A stretch of DNA of 48,166 nucleotides from DYKG01 sp964596185 (lineage in GTDB: Bacteria; Muiribacteriota; Ozemobacteria; Ozemobacterales; Ozemobacteraceae), in the NCBI GenBank assembly GCA_964596185.1, contig CAZQUE010000031.1:1-48166 (forward strand), written 5' to 3'. The translations under genes and the position numbers were made by a program. Each line of letters starts with the position of its first letter. Position 1 is the first letter of the stretch. The notes below the pieces were generated by a model. It saw only the letters and a program-made list of their open reading frames with translations, was not told the DNA's origin and searched no databases. Below are positions 9,476 to 18,999 of the stretch, in pieces.

Positions 9476-9561
9476 CGTCTATCTGTCCTCTTAAAAAAAC
9501 TTTGCTCCGCGATCTTAAGCAATTTGCATGCCAGCACATGAGACACACAACAAAACCATTA

Positions 9562-9572
9562 TGCACAGTGCA
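9562..9572. promoter_or_regulatory. Short dyad TGCAC-A-GTGCA
   Basis: An 11-base perfect dyad with one central base, in the non-coding stretch between the nuclease gene and the zinc-ribbon gene and about 90 bases upstream of the small leftward ORF. It could be an operator half of a larger site with the next dyad. No other support. Confidence 0.25.
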
Positions 9573-9591
9573 CTACAATGCCATACAAAAT

Positions 9592-9611
9592 AATTTCCTG
9601 ATTAGGAAATT
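9592..9611. repeat. Inverted repeat AATTTCCT-GATT-AGGAAATT
   Basis: A perfect 8-bp inverted repeat around a 4-base centre, 20 bases from the TGCAC dyad. It could be an operator or a weak hairpin; there is no U-tract, so it is not a convincing terminator. Apart from the small ORF and these dyads, I see nothing in 9295-9800. Confidence 0.35.
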
Positions 9612-9800
9612 GCTGACTTTTTATACAACCGTGCATAATTTTTCAGCAAATTCAATCAATATTTTCCGGTTTTTCTCGTTCAGTACCAGATGATTGTTCT
9701 GGCAGAAATTGCTTTAACTTCTATCACTCTTTTCCATATTAATTGAAACGTTGACCATGAGACGGCGATATTCTATAATCAACGCTTGAGAGGGCAAAAA

Positions 9801-10322
9801 ATGAACCTTGATGAATTGATCTGTCACAACTGCGGCTTTTCTAATGAGACGAAAGTTCTCTTTTGCCGCAATTGCGGCGCCAGACTTCAAGAAGGCCCGG
9901 AAGAGCCCGAAAAACAGTTTATTCTGGAAGAAAAACCTGCTAAAGCCACAGGAATATCCTGCGCCAGAATCGGACTGGCTCTTTTCGGAATCTTTATCTT
10001 GCTGATGTCTTTCGGCTTGCTGATCCCAAACCTGGGTCATCGGCCTTTTCGGCCTCAGGCGCGCGAAAAGTCATGCTATGCAAATATGCGTGTAATTCTC
10101 GGGGCTTTTGAAATGTATAATATGGATCACGTAGAAATGATCGATTCAATTAACGACGCTGACGTTACCAGTGAAAATGGCTTCCTGGTTCAGGGTCGTT
10201 ACCTCAAAGCTCCCATCAACCGGCCGGAAGAAAATTGCCACTACAGTGGCAGAGACCTGAATGGCAAAGGAAGAATCGAATGCAGCGAACACGGAACAGT
10301 TGAGGGACCAGATGATCGATAA
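9801..10322 (+). CDS. Zinc-ribbon, single-helix membrane protein
   Basis: A 173-residue protein with an N-terminal zinc ribbon (C8, C11, C22, C25), an acidic linker, one transmembrane helix (about 53-75) and a C-terminal domain containing KSCYANMRVILGAFEMYNMD. That last segment resembles the region just after the N-terminal helix of type II secretion pseudopilins, but no prepilin-peptidase site precedes it. The ATG at 9801 is chosen over an in-frame TTG at 9786 because GAGAGGG lies 6 bases before it. The next gene starts inside its last codons, so the two are probably translated together. Function unknown; a membrane-tethered scaffold or sensor is possible. Confidence 0.75.
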   Translation: MNLDELICHNCGFSNETKVLFCRNCGARLQEGPEEPEKQFILEEKPAKATGISCARIGLALFGIFILLMSFGLLIPNLGHRPFRPQAREKSCYANMRVILGAFEMYNMDHVEMIDSINDADVTSENGFLVQGRYLKAPINRPEENCHYSGRDLNGKGRIECSEHGTVEGPDDR

Positions 10323-11313
10323 ATTTGCTGACCAACTATCCAGGCATGAATCGAGGTGGAACGAAACCGAAATCATTCTCAATCGCCTCGATCGAACCTA
10401 TGGTGAAAAAAGATCCGATGACATTCTTAGACTCGGTCAGCTTTATATCGAACTGGTGTCAGATCTTAACAAGCTCAATCAGACTCCAGAGAGTTCAGCT
10501 GCGCGCCAGCGGGTTAATAAGCTGGCGTTAAAAGCATACGGGGCCATTTATCAGCCAAAATCTCTTGGCCTGCTTGATATGCTTGCCTTTTTCATTTTCG
10601 GATTTCCAAAAATTGTTCGAGAAAAATTGCCATACATATTCGCAGCCATGCTTATTTTCATTTTTTCTTCGTTTATAGGCTATCTTTGTATCAACGAAAA
10701 ATCAAAGCTAATCGATCTGGTTATCCCTCCTGCACAACAGGAGCATTATCGAGAAAATATCAGAAGAATCAACCCTAATTCCCCTCATCCGGGTGCGTAT
10801 GGGGCAAGATTCGGTGATGCAAGCTTCATTATGACCAACAACATTAAAGTAAGTGCCCAGGCATTTGCTACCGGTATTTTTATCGGTGTCGGCACGATTT
10901 ATATATTGATTTTAAATGGCCTTTTACTTGGTGGACTGGCATCATTATATACTTCAGGTGGCCTTGCCTCGTTTTTCTGGTCGCTGATTCTACCCCATGG
11001 CGGCATAGAACTTCTTTGTGTTTTTATTTCCGGAGGAGCCGGTCTGCTTATCGGTCATTCGATTCTCGTCCCTGGAAAACACAGTCGCAAAGATAGTATC
11101 ATCATCGAAGGAGGCAAGGCGATCAGGCTCATGTTTGGCATTGTGCCAATGCTGGTTATGGCGGGGCTGATCGAGGCATACATTACGCCGGCTTATATTT
11201 CTGAAACGGCCAAATTCATTTTCTCTGCTCTAGCCATTTTTTTAACAGTCACCTGGCTGGTTCTTGGTTCGTTATACAACCCTGAAGATTTAAAAAAAGT
11301 TTTATATAAATAA
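10312..11313 (+). CDS. SpoIIM-family integral membrane protein (stage II sporulation protein M-like)
   Basis: A 333-residue polytopic membrane protein. The N-terminus MIDKFADQLSRHESRW matches the cytoplasmic F-x(n)-R-x2-RW start usual in SpoIIM-like proteins. Later comes a hydrophobic core with at least five helices and the TNNIKVSAQAFATGIFIGVG segment typical of the family (NN near a membrane entry). An upstream in-frame ATG at 10261 exists, but GAGGGA lies just before the ATG at 10312, which also aligns best with the family. It overlaps the preceding gene by 11 bases. Non-sporulating bacteria often carry SpoIIM beside MoxR, DUF58, DUF4129 and RDD genes. That set lies convergently 2.6 kb away, so a shared envelope-related function is likely but undefined. 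Confidence 0.85.
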   Translation: MIDKFADQLSRHESRWNETEIILNRLDRTYGEKRSDDILRLGQLYIELVSDLNKLNQTPESSAARQRVNKLALKAYGAIYQPKSLGLLDMLAFFIFGFPKIVREKLPYIFAAMLIFIFSSFIGYLCINEKSKLIDLVIPPAQQEHYRENIRRINPNSPHPGAYGARFGDASFIMTNNIKVSAQAFATGIFIGVGTIYILILNGLLLGGLASLYTSGGLASFFWSLILPHGGIELLCVFISGGAGLLIGHSILVPGKHSRKDSIIIEGGKAIRLMFGIVPMLVMAGLIEAYITPAYISETAKFIFSALAIFLTVTWLVLGSLYNPEDLKKVLYK

Positions 11314-11335
11314 ACATCCATGCACAGAGGTTTCC

Positions 11336-13864
11336 ATGAAAGCAACACTTGCAACGATTTTGATGATTTCATTTCTGCTTACCGGCTGTAGTGGGGGAAA
11401 GCAAATAGAGATCGGTGATAATTTATCAAAAGAAGACCAGGCAATTGCTTTTCGCACGGTTCTTGATGAGCAATACAAGGCCGGCGATTATAATTCGGCA
11501 TTTAAAAATTTCGAAAAGATTGCCCAACAGGGAAACAAGGATGCGGCTTTCTTTGTAGCCATAAGCTACACCAAGGGCAGAGGGGTCAAAAAGGACTGGA
11601 ACAAAGGCGTGGAATTGATGAAAAGCCTCGCCGACAAAGGCTATCCGCAGGCACTTGATTTTCTCGGCAAAGAACTCAAGGCAAATGCCGTTGCCAAGGG
11701 CAATGGACCTATTGAATGGTTAGAGGTCAGTCAAAAAGCGGCACAGGCGGGAGACGTTCGAGCCTGGGAAGAATTGAGAGACTATTTCAAGAAAAACGGA
11801 GAGAAGAAAAAAGCCTTTGATTATCAACTTGGCCTGGCAAGGTATTTCTTTCTAAGAAAAAATGAAACTTCGGTATCAATAACTTTTCTTACCGGAAACC
11901 TTGAGAATGAAAAGAATATCATCGAGGCCATTTACTGGATTTTCAGCCAGGACAATCTACTTGAGCCGGCCAAAATTATCGAAGCAACACCTGAAAGCTT
12001 CAAAAAAATGGTTAAATTCATTGTTGCGCAAAAGTTGGCGATCGAGGAAGACCGAAAGAATCAGAGTTCTCGAACCGCCGATTTCGCTGCCTGTCAGAAT
12101 GACAGCGTTCTGGCCCTGAAGCCTGAAGAAATACATTTTGCCTTAAAGGCTACTCAGTTCAAACAATATGATGCGATCGAGATTCTAAAGAAATACATCA
12201 GTCTCGACTTTCTGCGCCAGAAAAGAAAACTGATCCGCGAGAAAGATGCGGATGGTCTTTATCGGCTGGCGTTGAATTCTTATGATCTTATTCCCGCGGT
12301 GTTCAAAGATGGGCAAACCGCGCTGGAAATCCTGAAAATTGCTGGAGAATCCGGCAGCAATAAAGCATTGATTCGGCTTGGCGACATCCACACTATTGAT
12401 CCCAAAGATGCTCAGCCGTTCAAACATGGCATCAGCTACTACAAGAAGGCTGCAGCCAGGGGTGCAAGCCAGGCTTATCTGAAGCTTTCAGAAGTGCTAA
12501 CCAGAAGCCTGGATTACCACGAAAGATCAAGAGAAGAAATTGAAAAGCTCATTCTGCCACTTGCCGAAGAGGGTGCCGCCAAAGGAGACCCGGAAGCAAT
12601 GGTCACGATCGCCAGATTCCTACAACAACGAAGTGGCGATGAATTTCAGGCAAGAGTAATCGAACTGCTTACTGAAAGCAATCGCCTGGGCAGCATCGAT
12701 GGAGCGTTTGAACTGGCTCGCCTCTATCTTTTCAAAAGCAAAGACGACAAAAAACAAGAAGCCATTGATTTACTTGAAAAATCAGTTCTTCAGGGTCATC
12801 TTCCCAGCATCGAGCTGCTATTTGAGGTTAACAACGCAAATGGGGAAAACTATTCCTTCGCTGCAATCAAGGACTGGCTCCGTAAAAGTTCTGCCGAAGA
12901 GCGCATCAGTGCCCATCTTTTTCTGATGAAGTTCTACCTTGAAAAAGGCAAATTTCGAGAAGCTTATCGGTGGGTTGCAGCCTCCTATCTCGATAATTTC
13001 AACAAAGCCCAGCAAAACCTGAAAAATCATTTGAACGAAGAGATATGTAAAAATCTTTCAGCGGCAGAAATCGATACGATTATTCGTGAAGAAGTCGGTG
13101 CCCAGGACGAAATGCGCAAGCTTATCCGCAGGAATGAAATAAATCGGGCAATACAAACCGAACTTGGGGTTTTGCACGCATTGCTCAGGTACGGGCTCCT
13201 CGATCACTATAATAAATTTGAAGACATAATCGATCTCCAGCCGATTCTCTTTCGCCTTGAGGAAATGGCGGCAAAAGATGTGAAATTTGCCGGTTTTTTT
13301 CTTGGAGCAGTTAAATCAAGATCATATTCTCTATACTACAACCCAGAACAGGCAGAAAAAGCCTTTAAAGCCAGCGCAAAAGCCGGAAATCCCTATGCAC
13401 TGTTTCGACTGGCCGAAATGGCCCAGTGCAGGGCCGACGATCCTTTTGCCTGTGATGAAGCCGACCTTCTTTACAATCAAGCAGCCAACGAGGGACTCGA
13501 AAGCGCAAAACTGCAGGTTGGCTTTCGCCTTTGCCGGGAAAACAATTTTGCCGATGCACTGCAAATCTTCAGCGAACTTTCCAGAGAAGGCAACGTCTGG
13601 GCAAAGCTCGCCCTTGCCGATTTATATGAAAATGGCCGAGGAACCGCAAAAAATCTAGAGCAGGCTGTAAAACTGTATGAATCAGTGACCCGATACTATC
13701 AGGCGGTTTACCCTTTTTATAAAAGGGCGCACAGGCAGTGGAGCAAAGACCCGGCAGCTGAAGCCAGCGGCGAAAATTTTCCCGAAAGAGCTGATCCCGC
13801 AGCAGAAGACGCCGCCAAGAACATTCTTCTCGATCGATTTCTTAAAAATGCACTTGAAAATTAG
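11336..13864 (+). CDS. Large Sel1-repeat (TPR-like) lipoprotein
   Basis: A 842-residue exported lipoprotein. Signal peptide with lipobox LLTGC (lipidated C18), then many Sel1-type helical pairs, for example GNKDAAFFVAISYTKGRGVK, a repeat around GSNKALIRLGDIH, and ALADLYENGRGTAKNLEQAV near the C-terminus. Sel1 repeats mediate protein-protein contacts, so this is probably an envelope scaffold or adaptor. It begins 22 bases after the SpoIIM-like gene and probably ends that transcription unit. It converges on the DUF58 gene with only 32 bases between stops and no obvious terminator. No enzymatic motif is seen. The repeat count needs a profile search. Confidence 0.88.
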   Translation: MKATLATILMISFLLTGCSGGKQIEIGDNLSKEDQAIAFRTVLDEQYKAGDYNSAFKNFEKIAQQGNKDAAFFVAISYTKGRGVKKDWNKGVELMKSLADKGYPQALDFLGKELKANAVAKGNGPIEWLEVSQKAAQAGDVRAWEELRDYFKKNGEKKKAFDYQLGLARYFFLRKNETSVSITFLTGNLENEKNIIEAIYWIFSQDNLLEPAKIIEATPESFKKMVKFIVAQKLAIEEDRKNQSSRTADFAACQNDSVLALKPEEIHFALKATQFKQYDAIEILKKYISLDFLRQKRKLIREKDADGLYRLALNSYDLIPAVFKDGQTALEILKIAGESGSNKALIRLGDIHTIDPKDAQPFKHGISYYKKAAARGASQAYLKLSEVLTRSLDYHERSREEIEKLILPLAEEGAAKGDPEAMVTIARFLQQRSGDEFQARVIELLTESNRLGSIDGAFELARLYLFKSKDDKKQEAIDLLEKSVLQGHLPSIELLFEVNNANGENYSFAAIKDWLRKSSAEERISAHLFLMKFYLEKGKFREAYRWVAASYLDNFNKAQQNLKNHLNEEICKNLSAAEIDTIIREEVGAQDEMRKLIRRNEINRAIQTELGVLHALLRYGLLDHYNKFEDIIDLQPILFRLEEMAAKDVKFAGFFLGAVKSRSYSLYYNPEQAEKAFKASAKAGNPYALFRLAEMAQCRADDPFACDEADLLYNQAANEGLESAKLQVGFRLCRENNFADALQIFSELSREGNVWAKLALADLYENGRGTAKNLEQAVKLYESVTRYYQAVYPFYKRAHRQWSKDPAAEASGENFPERADPAAEDAAKNILLDRFLKNALEN

Positions 13865-13896
13865 TCTATTCGCTATCCTGAGCTGAAAAACAGTTG

Positions 13897-15396
13897 TTAA
13901 AGTTTTGAGCGAAGTTTGGCTTTCAGATACTGAGAAAGCAGGCTAGAGCTCAACTGATCCGGAGTTATAATCAGCGTCGCAACTCCCATCTGCTCGATTT
14001 TTCTGGCCATTTCAGAAACCCTGGCAATCATGTCGCGTGCTACTACTTTTTGGAAAACTTCGGCTGTGTTTGTCGGCACAGCGTCTGCTGCCTTCTTCAC
14101 CCGCGGATCGAGCACTGAGACGATTACCGGCAGGTGCTTTCGCGTTACCATTGGAATCGCTTCGAGCATTTTCCCTACCGCTTCTCCAGAAGTCAAATCA
14201 GTGACGATCATCAGCATTGACCGGCGCAGAGTCGTCATTGTCAGCGCTTTCATCACCGAAACATAATCTGGTTCAACCCGATTGGACTGAACGGCATAAA
14301 GATTTCTTACAAACGAGAAAAAATGGTTCTTGCCACGACCTGGCGGCAGCAATTGATGTGGGGTATCAGAAAAAGTAATCAGTCCAATCTTGTCACCTTT
14401 TTTCAAAACCTGATGGCCAAGAAGCAAAGCTCCATTAACGGCATGATCAAGCAGGGTGATTTCATCAACGATTGCCCCCATTGAACGACTACAATCAATC
14501 ATGACCATTATCGACTGATTTACTTCAGACTGAAATTCGCGGGTAATGAGCTTGTTTCGTCGGGCCGACGCCTTCCAGTCGATCTTTCTGAACTCATCTC
14601 CCTTTACATATTCACGCAAACTTTCAAAATCAGTGCCGCTTCCGCGCCGACGCTCTGAAATCAGGCCGATTTCAATGAGGTGACTTCGTTTCATCAGCAG
14701 GTCGAAACGGGAAATACTGGTTATATCTGGATAAACCTCAACCCGGGTGACATCACCGTAGGATTCCTGAAAAACAACGAGTTCGAGCAAACCCCGGAAC
14801 CGCACCACGGTTCGTTCGAAGAAAAAGGCTCCGCGTTGCAGTGGAACAATTTCATAAGAAATGGTCGTACTGGTACGTTTTTCCAGTCGCAATTCGATCT
14901 GCCGCCCTTCGCCCTTAAATTCACATGGAAACTCATCGATAAGCTCGAGTTCGATTGCGCTGTAAGCCTTGTTGGTCAGAATCAGCTCGACGCGGTTAGG
15001 TCTGGCAATGGCCAACTTTCCGGCCACTTTGCGTTCGACGAGAAGTTTGTCGGGGCGAGGCGATAAAAGGACATCGGCGATTACCAGGGCAAAAATGACC
15101 AGATTGTAGACCAGCATAACCGAGATAGCCCAGAGGTGCTCTTTTGCGATCATTAAAGGAAGAGTTCCGAAAAGCAGCAGAAGAATAACTCTGTTAGTTA
15201 CCACGACCCGCTTTTGCTCAACCAGTTCGCCCATGGTTGGGATGGCCGGATTGATCTTGCGGGCCTTGGCGAGAAGATGAGTTGCAATCGCAATAGCGAT
15301 TGCAACTGGAACCACAACCATTGGCAGAAGGAAAGCCATGGGAATGCCGATGGCGAGAACGGTTCCTTCAAACAATGGTCTTTGTGATGAACTCAA
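13897..15396 (-). CDS. DUF58 domain protein (von Willebrand A-like), membrane-anchored
   Basis: A 499-residue protein with two hydrophobic N-terminal segments (about 11-40 and 68-108). A beta-rich middle follows, then the DUF58 signature FRKIDWKASARRNKL (about 270-285), then a vWA-like metal site with MIDCSRSMG (about 297-305). DUF58 proteins pair with MoxR ATPases, which are thought to act as chaperones or remodelers with a vWA partner; that role is from family knowledge. It is the last gene of the operon and starts 6 bases after the MoxR stop. Confidence 0.93.
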   Translation of the reverse strand: MSSSQRPLFEGTVLAIGIPMAFLLPMVVVPVAIAIAIATHLLAKARKINPAIPTMGELVEQKRVVVTNRVILLLLFGTLPLMIAKEHLWAISVMLVYNLVIFALVIADVLLSPRPDKLLVERKVAGKLAIARPNRVELILTNKAYSAIELELIDEFPCEFKGEGRQIELRLEKRTSTTISYEIVPLQRGAFFFERTVVRFRGLLELVVFQESYGDVTRVEVYPDITSISRFDLLMKRSHLIEIGLISERRRGSGTDFESLREYVKGDEFRKIDWKASARRNKLITREFQSEVNQSIMVMIDCSRSMGAIVDEITLLDHAVNGALLLGHQVLKKGDKIGLITFSDTPHQLLPPGRGKNHFFSFVRNLYAVQSNRVEPDYVSVMKALTMTTLRRSMLMIVTDLTSGEAVGKMLEAIPMVTRKHLPVIVSVLDPRVKKAADAVPTNTAEVFQKVVARDMIARVSEMARKIEQMGVATLIITPDQLSSSLLSQYLKAKLRSKL

Positions 15397-15402
15397 AATA
15401 TA

Positions 15403-16362
15403 TTACCTCGGTACTTTTACCCGACCCAGAATCGCTTTAAGAGAATCGTCAGAGCTGATGCCTTCGATTTCAGCTTCGGGCTTGAGAATGACGCGATGCC
15501 TCAATACCGGCAGAACCATGGTTTTGACATCGTCAGGAGTAACGAAATCACGGCCATCCAGCAAAGCCGAGGCCTTGGAAGAGAGGAACAATCCGATGGT
15601 CGCACGCACACCGCCGCCAACCTGGATGTCGGGCCAGTTTCTGGTAGTCCGCACAATCTCGGTAATGTAGTCGCGCACCGGATCTTTGGTCTGCACAGTG
15701 GTTATGATTTCACGGGCAGCCTGAATCTCTTCAACGCTGGCAACATGCTCAAGGCCGACTTTTTCAATACTGTCAGAGCGAAAGCCCGCTTCGAACTTGC
15801 TGAGAATTCCACGTTCGGCCTCTTCAGAAGGATAATCGAGCAGAATCTTGAAGAGAAATCTGTCGAGCTGTGCTTCAGGTAGCGGATATGTGCCTTCGTA
15901 TTCAAGCGGGTTCTGGGTTGCCAGCACGGAAAAGATCGGCGAGAGCGGGAAACGATTTCCTTCAATTGTGACCTGACGCTCTTCCATACATTCAAGCAAC
16001 GCAGACTGGGTCTTTGCCGGGGCACGGTTTATTTCATCGACAAGAACCAGATCACTGAAAATCGGTCCTTTGTGAGTGTGAAAAGAACCGCTTTTGGCAT
16101 CAAAAATCGTGGTTCCAAGAACGTCTGAGGGCATGAGATCAGGGGTCATCTGAATTCGTCTGAAGCCGGCTCCAATTATTTCTGCCATGGTTTTGACCGT
16201 AAGAGTCTTCGCAGTGCCGGGCACACCTTCGAGCAGAATATGTCCCTTCACCAACAGGGCAGCCAGCATCAGATCGATTGTTTCGTCCTGACCAATAATT
16301 ACTTTGCCGATTTCACGACGTATTCCAGTAAAAATTTCTTTGACTCTGGCAGGTTCAATCAT
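15403..16362 (-). CDS. MoxR-family AAA+ ATPase
   Basis: A 319-residue AAA+ ATPase. Walker A GVPGTAKT (46-53), Walker B LVLVDE (105-110), sensor/MoxR signature NPLEYEGTYPLPEAQLDRF (151-169) and a C-terminal lid. The start at 16362 is preferred over one 30 bases upstream because the ATG overlaps the DUF4350 stop as ATGATTGA, giving translational coupling, and the protein then begins MIEPARVKEIFTGIRREIGK as in the family. MoxR proteins work with DUF58 or vWA partners in maturing or remodeling protein complexes; the target here is not visible. Confidence 0.95.
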   Translation of the reverse strand: MIEPARVKEIFTGIRREIGKVIIGQDETIDLMLAALLVKGHILLEGVPGTAKTLTVKTMAEIIGAGFRRIQMTPDLMPSDVLGTTIFDAKSGSFHTHKGPIFSDLVLVDEINRAPAKTQSALLECMEERQVTIEGNRFPLSPIFSVLATQNPLEYEGTYPLPEAQLDRFLFKILLDYPSEEAERGILSKFEAGFRSDSIEKVGLEHVASVEEIQAAREIITTVQTKDPVRDYITEIVRTTRNWPDIQVGGGVRATIGLFLSSKASALLDGRDFVTPDDVKTMVLPVLRHRVILKPEAEIEGISSDDSLKAILGRVKVPR

Positions 16363-17605
16363 AGAGTTTAAGGTCCTTTCTTGCGCTTTCAAGAGTTCTT
16401 ACAACTCTTAACAAGGAATTAGCGGAATGGTGTTGCCCGCTCTTGATCAGAAAAATCTCTTTTTCAATGTTTTTCAAATTTCTGGCTACAGCAACATCAG
16501 CAATCTCAATTTCACGGATCAAATCAGCGAAACCGGCATCAGCCTCAAGTCCGAAGCGCCTGATGGCAGCATTCATAAAATCGAGCAAAATTCCATTGAG
16601 AACGAAGGCAGCATCGGCGTGGGCTTCCAGTAAACGCCCAAGGTTTTCAAGATAGGAAGTCGTTGCCGAATCCGGATCAGAGATAGGGCTGGCTCGACCA
16701 AACCGGCGGCCACTCGAATAAAAATACACCAGCAAAGCAATAAGCATCTGAGCCAGAACCCAGCTGATGGGGTTGGCCTTTAACAGGCTCCAGAAAGAAA
16801 AATGGTCGATCTTCTTTTTGACTTGTGAAACGCCGGTACGCTTGACCAGTTGCCTGGCTCTGGCTCTGATTAGTAGATCCGGTTCTGTATCGAGAATTCT
16901 GATTGTTTTTCTCGAAGTCGCGTATTCAACGAGTCGAGTAATAAGCACAACATTATCGGCCTTTTTCAAACCATCGCCATGGGTCATGTCGGGATGAGAA
17001 ATCAGCACTATTCGCCCTTTACCTTTGAACGTTATAAAAAGACTGCTGCTGTTGCCACGTTCACCCAAAACCGATAAGTGGCTTGCATCTGGCTCCCTGC
17101 TCATCGCCTTCTCAATCGGACTAGTTTTTTCAAAATCATAAAGATAAGGCAGTTCGGTATAAATTGTTTCAGCAGTTGAGCTTTCATTGGTAAAGCGCTC
17201 TACTCCGGAGATTTTATCCATCAGATGCCGATCTGGAGTAAAAACTATCAGGGTTCCGCCATTACGAATCCAGGCAAAAACCTCTTTGAGCAGGTCAAGG
17301 TCAACCCGGGGTGGCGGATCGACAAGCAAAAGCGGTTCATCGTTGTCTCTGGGTGGTTTGGCTACCATACTTACGCTATAACCAAGTTCTTCAAAATAGT
17401 AAAACAAAAATGGCCTTGGCTTGAAATTATAGGTTGAAACCGAGCCAACCTCGACGAATTCAACTTTTTTCGGATCCTCCTCCATGCTGACTACTTCGAC
17501 CTGTGACAATGAAAAAAGATTTATGCCCCACATGGTGAATATGAAAAGGCAAAGCAGAAAAATCGCGTACCCTTTGAGAACATTCATCGAATCGCGACTG
17601 TTCAT
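16355..17605 (-). CDS. DUF4350 domain membrane protein
   Basis: A 416-residue protein with an N-terminal membrane helix (about 11-33), an extracytoplasmic domain and a second helix about 279-296. The outer domain has the DUF4350 features: a FKPRPFLFYYFEELGYSV strand-helix, then GGTLIVFTPD, which resembles a glutamine-amidotransferase-like fold (family knowledge). A helical cytoplasmic tail follows. Its ATG overlaps the DUF4129 gene stop by 4 bases (ATGA), and its own stop overlaps MoxR by 8. The family is nearly always found with MoxR/DUF58/DUF4129, and its biochemical role is unknown. Confidence 0.88.
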   Translation of the reverse strand: MNSRDSMNVLKGYAIFLLCLFIFTMWGINLFSLSQVEVVSMEEDPKKVEFVEVGSVSTYNFKPRPFLFYYFEELGYSVSMVAKPPRDNDEPLLLVDPPPRVDLDLLKEVFAWIRNGGTLIVFTPDRHLMDKISGVERFTNESSTAETIYTELPYLYDFEKTSPIEKAMSREPDASHLSVLGERGNSSSLFITFKGKGRIVLISHPDMTHGDGLKKADNVVLITRLVEYATSRKTIRILDTEPDLLIRARARQLVKRTGVSQVKKKIDHFSFWSLLKANPISWVLAQMLIALLVYFYSSGRRFGRASPISDPDSATTSYLENLGRLLEAHADAAFVLNGILLDFMNAAIRRFGLEADAGFADLIREIEIADVAVARNLKNIEKEIFLIKSGQHHSANSLLRVVRTLESARKDLKLYD

Positions 17606-18999
17606 TGATGCACCTTTTCAAGTTCGAGATAGAATTTTCGAAAACGCTCAAAATCTGTCTGACCGGGCTTGCGAAATCCATAAATCAAAAGATCGAAGAG
17701 ATTCATCGGTTCTCTGAACATACTGTGCAGATGTCGCTCCTGCAAGAGAGACCGCAAATACTCTCCATTGGTCAGCGTATCCTGAAAATTCATCACCCGG
17801 CGTTGTTCAAGCAACAACAACGCACCGATAGTCAACAGACGGATTCCTTCGGCGAAATCACCTTGCGCAGCTGCCTGCAACGCTTTGTCGTAAATCGTTT
17901 CCACCTTCATTCGTTCCGGTGGAAGACTGGCCTCGAGGCTGGCAAACTCTTCCTGTTCCCGGGCCATTTTTTTTCGGGCATTACGCACCATGAAATAGAT
18001 CATTATCAACAACGCGAGAATGCATATTCCCAAAATGACATAGAAAATGTAATTCGCCAGTTTTGTCGGTGTCTTTGGCAGTTTCGGCGGCTTTGGAGGT
18101 GTGGGTTTGGGTGGCTGAGGCTTTGGTTGCTGAGGTTTAGGGGGTGCCGGAGTGTGCTTAACCCGACTTTGCCGGTTGACCGGGTTAGAAGCGCTGTTCT
18201 CCTTATAGGTTTTATAGCTTTTGGTAACGGAAGTAGAAGTTGTGTGAGACGAACTTGAGGAACCTCCGGCGGCAACATTACCATGTATTTTTCCGGTTGA
18301 ATTAGAAACCGCATTAGCGACCGACCCACCGGTAAAAGCCCCTGAGTTTGAACTGGAGCGGGAACCTGAGCCGGAACCATAGCCGGAACCCGAGCCATGA
18401 TAACCTACCGAAGCACCGGCACCGTTGAATTGGCCAACTCGGGAATAAGCACCTTTGCTGGAATCTACGGAACCACTTATAACGCTTATCCCTTCGCCAC
18501 TGCCATCTATGACGAAACTGCCACCACCAGCCCATTCAATTGCCGTGCCGGGGGACTGGCCTTTGGCAACTTTTACTACTCTGGTTCGACCCATGGCCCG
18601 GTCGAGAGCTTCGAGCATCTGTTTGCGCGTAGCACCATTTTTTTCCACCCTGGCATTGAGATCAAGTACAAGGCCGTTGAGAGTGTCAACAAAATTGGCA
18701 AAAATCAGTCGGCGTTTTTTGGGCACGGTTTCAGATTTTAGCGTTCCAGCAAGTGTATTTACCCACCAAAGATCGACATAATAGGTTCTTGCACCCTCAT
18801 TAACCATGGTTATCTGGGCCAGATCAGCACAAAGCTCTTCGGCTTTAGGGGTCAGTGCGTAGTCTGCCTGCTCTCCACGCTGGTAAATATCGTCGAGCTG
18901 CCTGACTTTATTTGCCAGCTCTTCCAGGCTTGTTTCAGAAGCGTTGGCGGCGGCGGCAATCAAAAGCACAACAAGCAATTGAAATATTCTTTTAATCAT
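17602..18999 (-). CDS. DUF4129 domain protein with Gly/Ser-rich and Pro/Lys-rich linkers
   Basis: A 465-residue protein with a signal peptide (MIKRIFQLLVVLLIAAAANA) and an extracytoplasmic helical domain with low-complexity linkers. These are a Gly/Ser stretch at about 190-230 and a run of PKP/PPK units just before the membrane helix at about 314-333. The cytoplasmic C-terminus (345-465) has the DUF4129 pattern: an ALQAAAQGDFAEGIRLLTIG helix pair followed by TNGEYLRSL. The linkers suggest a flexible reach across the periplasm. It overlaps its neighbours by 4 bases on each side, deep inside one operon. Confidence 0.85.
   Translation of the reverse strand: MIKRIFQLLVVLLIAAAANASETSLEELANKVRQLDDIYQRGEQADYALTPKAEELCADLAQITMVNEGARTYYVDLWWVNTLAGTLKSETVPKKRRLIFANFVDTLNGLVLDLNARVEKNGATRKQMLEALDRAMGRTRVVKVAKGQSPGTAIEWAGGGSFVIDGSGEGISVISGSVDSSKGAYSRVGQFNGAGASVGYHGSGSGYGSGSGSRSSSNSGAFTGGSVANAVSNSTGKIHGNVAAGGSSSSSHTTSTSVTKSYKTYKENSASNPVNRQSRVKHTPAPPKPQQPKPQPPKPTPPKPPKLPKTPTKLANYIFYVILGICILALLIMIYFMVRNARKKMAREQEEFASLEASLPPERMKVETIYDKALQAAAQGDFAEGIRLLTIGALLLLEQRRVMNFQDTLTNGEYLRSLLQERHLHSMFREPMNLFDLLIYGFRKPGQTDFERFRKFYLELEKVHQ

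Noticed and set aside
9424..9693. An 89-residue rightward open frame in the intergenic region
   Set aside because: No ribosome site, cysteine- and Phe-rich low-quality sequence, and it runs through the two dyad elements and opposes the better small ORF.
9714..10040. A 108-residue leftward open frame over the zinc-ribbon gene
   Set aside because: It mirrors the cysteine-ribbon coding region. The short in-frame stretch beyond its stop (about 9625-9713) reads somewhat protein-like but has no start codon.
17605..18258. A 217-residue rightward open frame
   Set aside because: It lies wholly antisense to the DUF4129 gene, whose signal peptide, membrane helix and C-terminal domain are clear. The frame is held open by its Pro- and Ser-rich codons.
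18061..18400. Low-complexity Gly/Ser and Pro/Lys DNA as a possible repeat array
   Set aside because: The repeats are explained by linkers in the DUF4129 protein and are too irregular for a DNA-level array.
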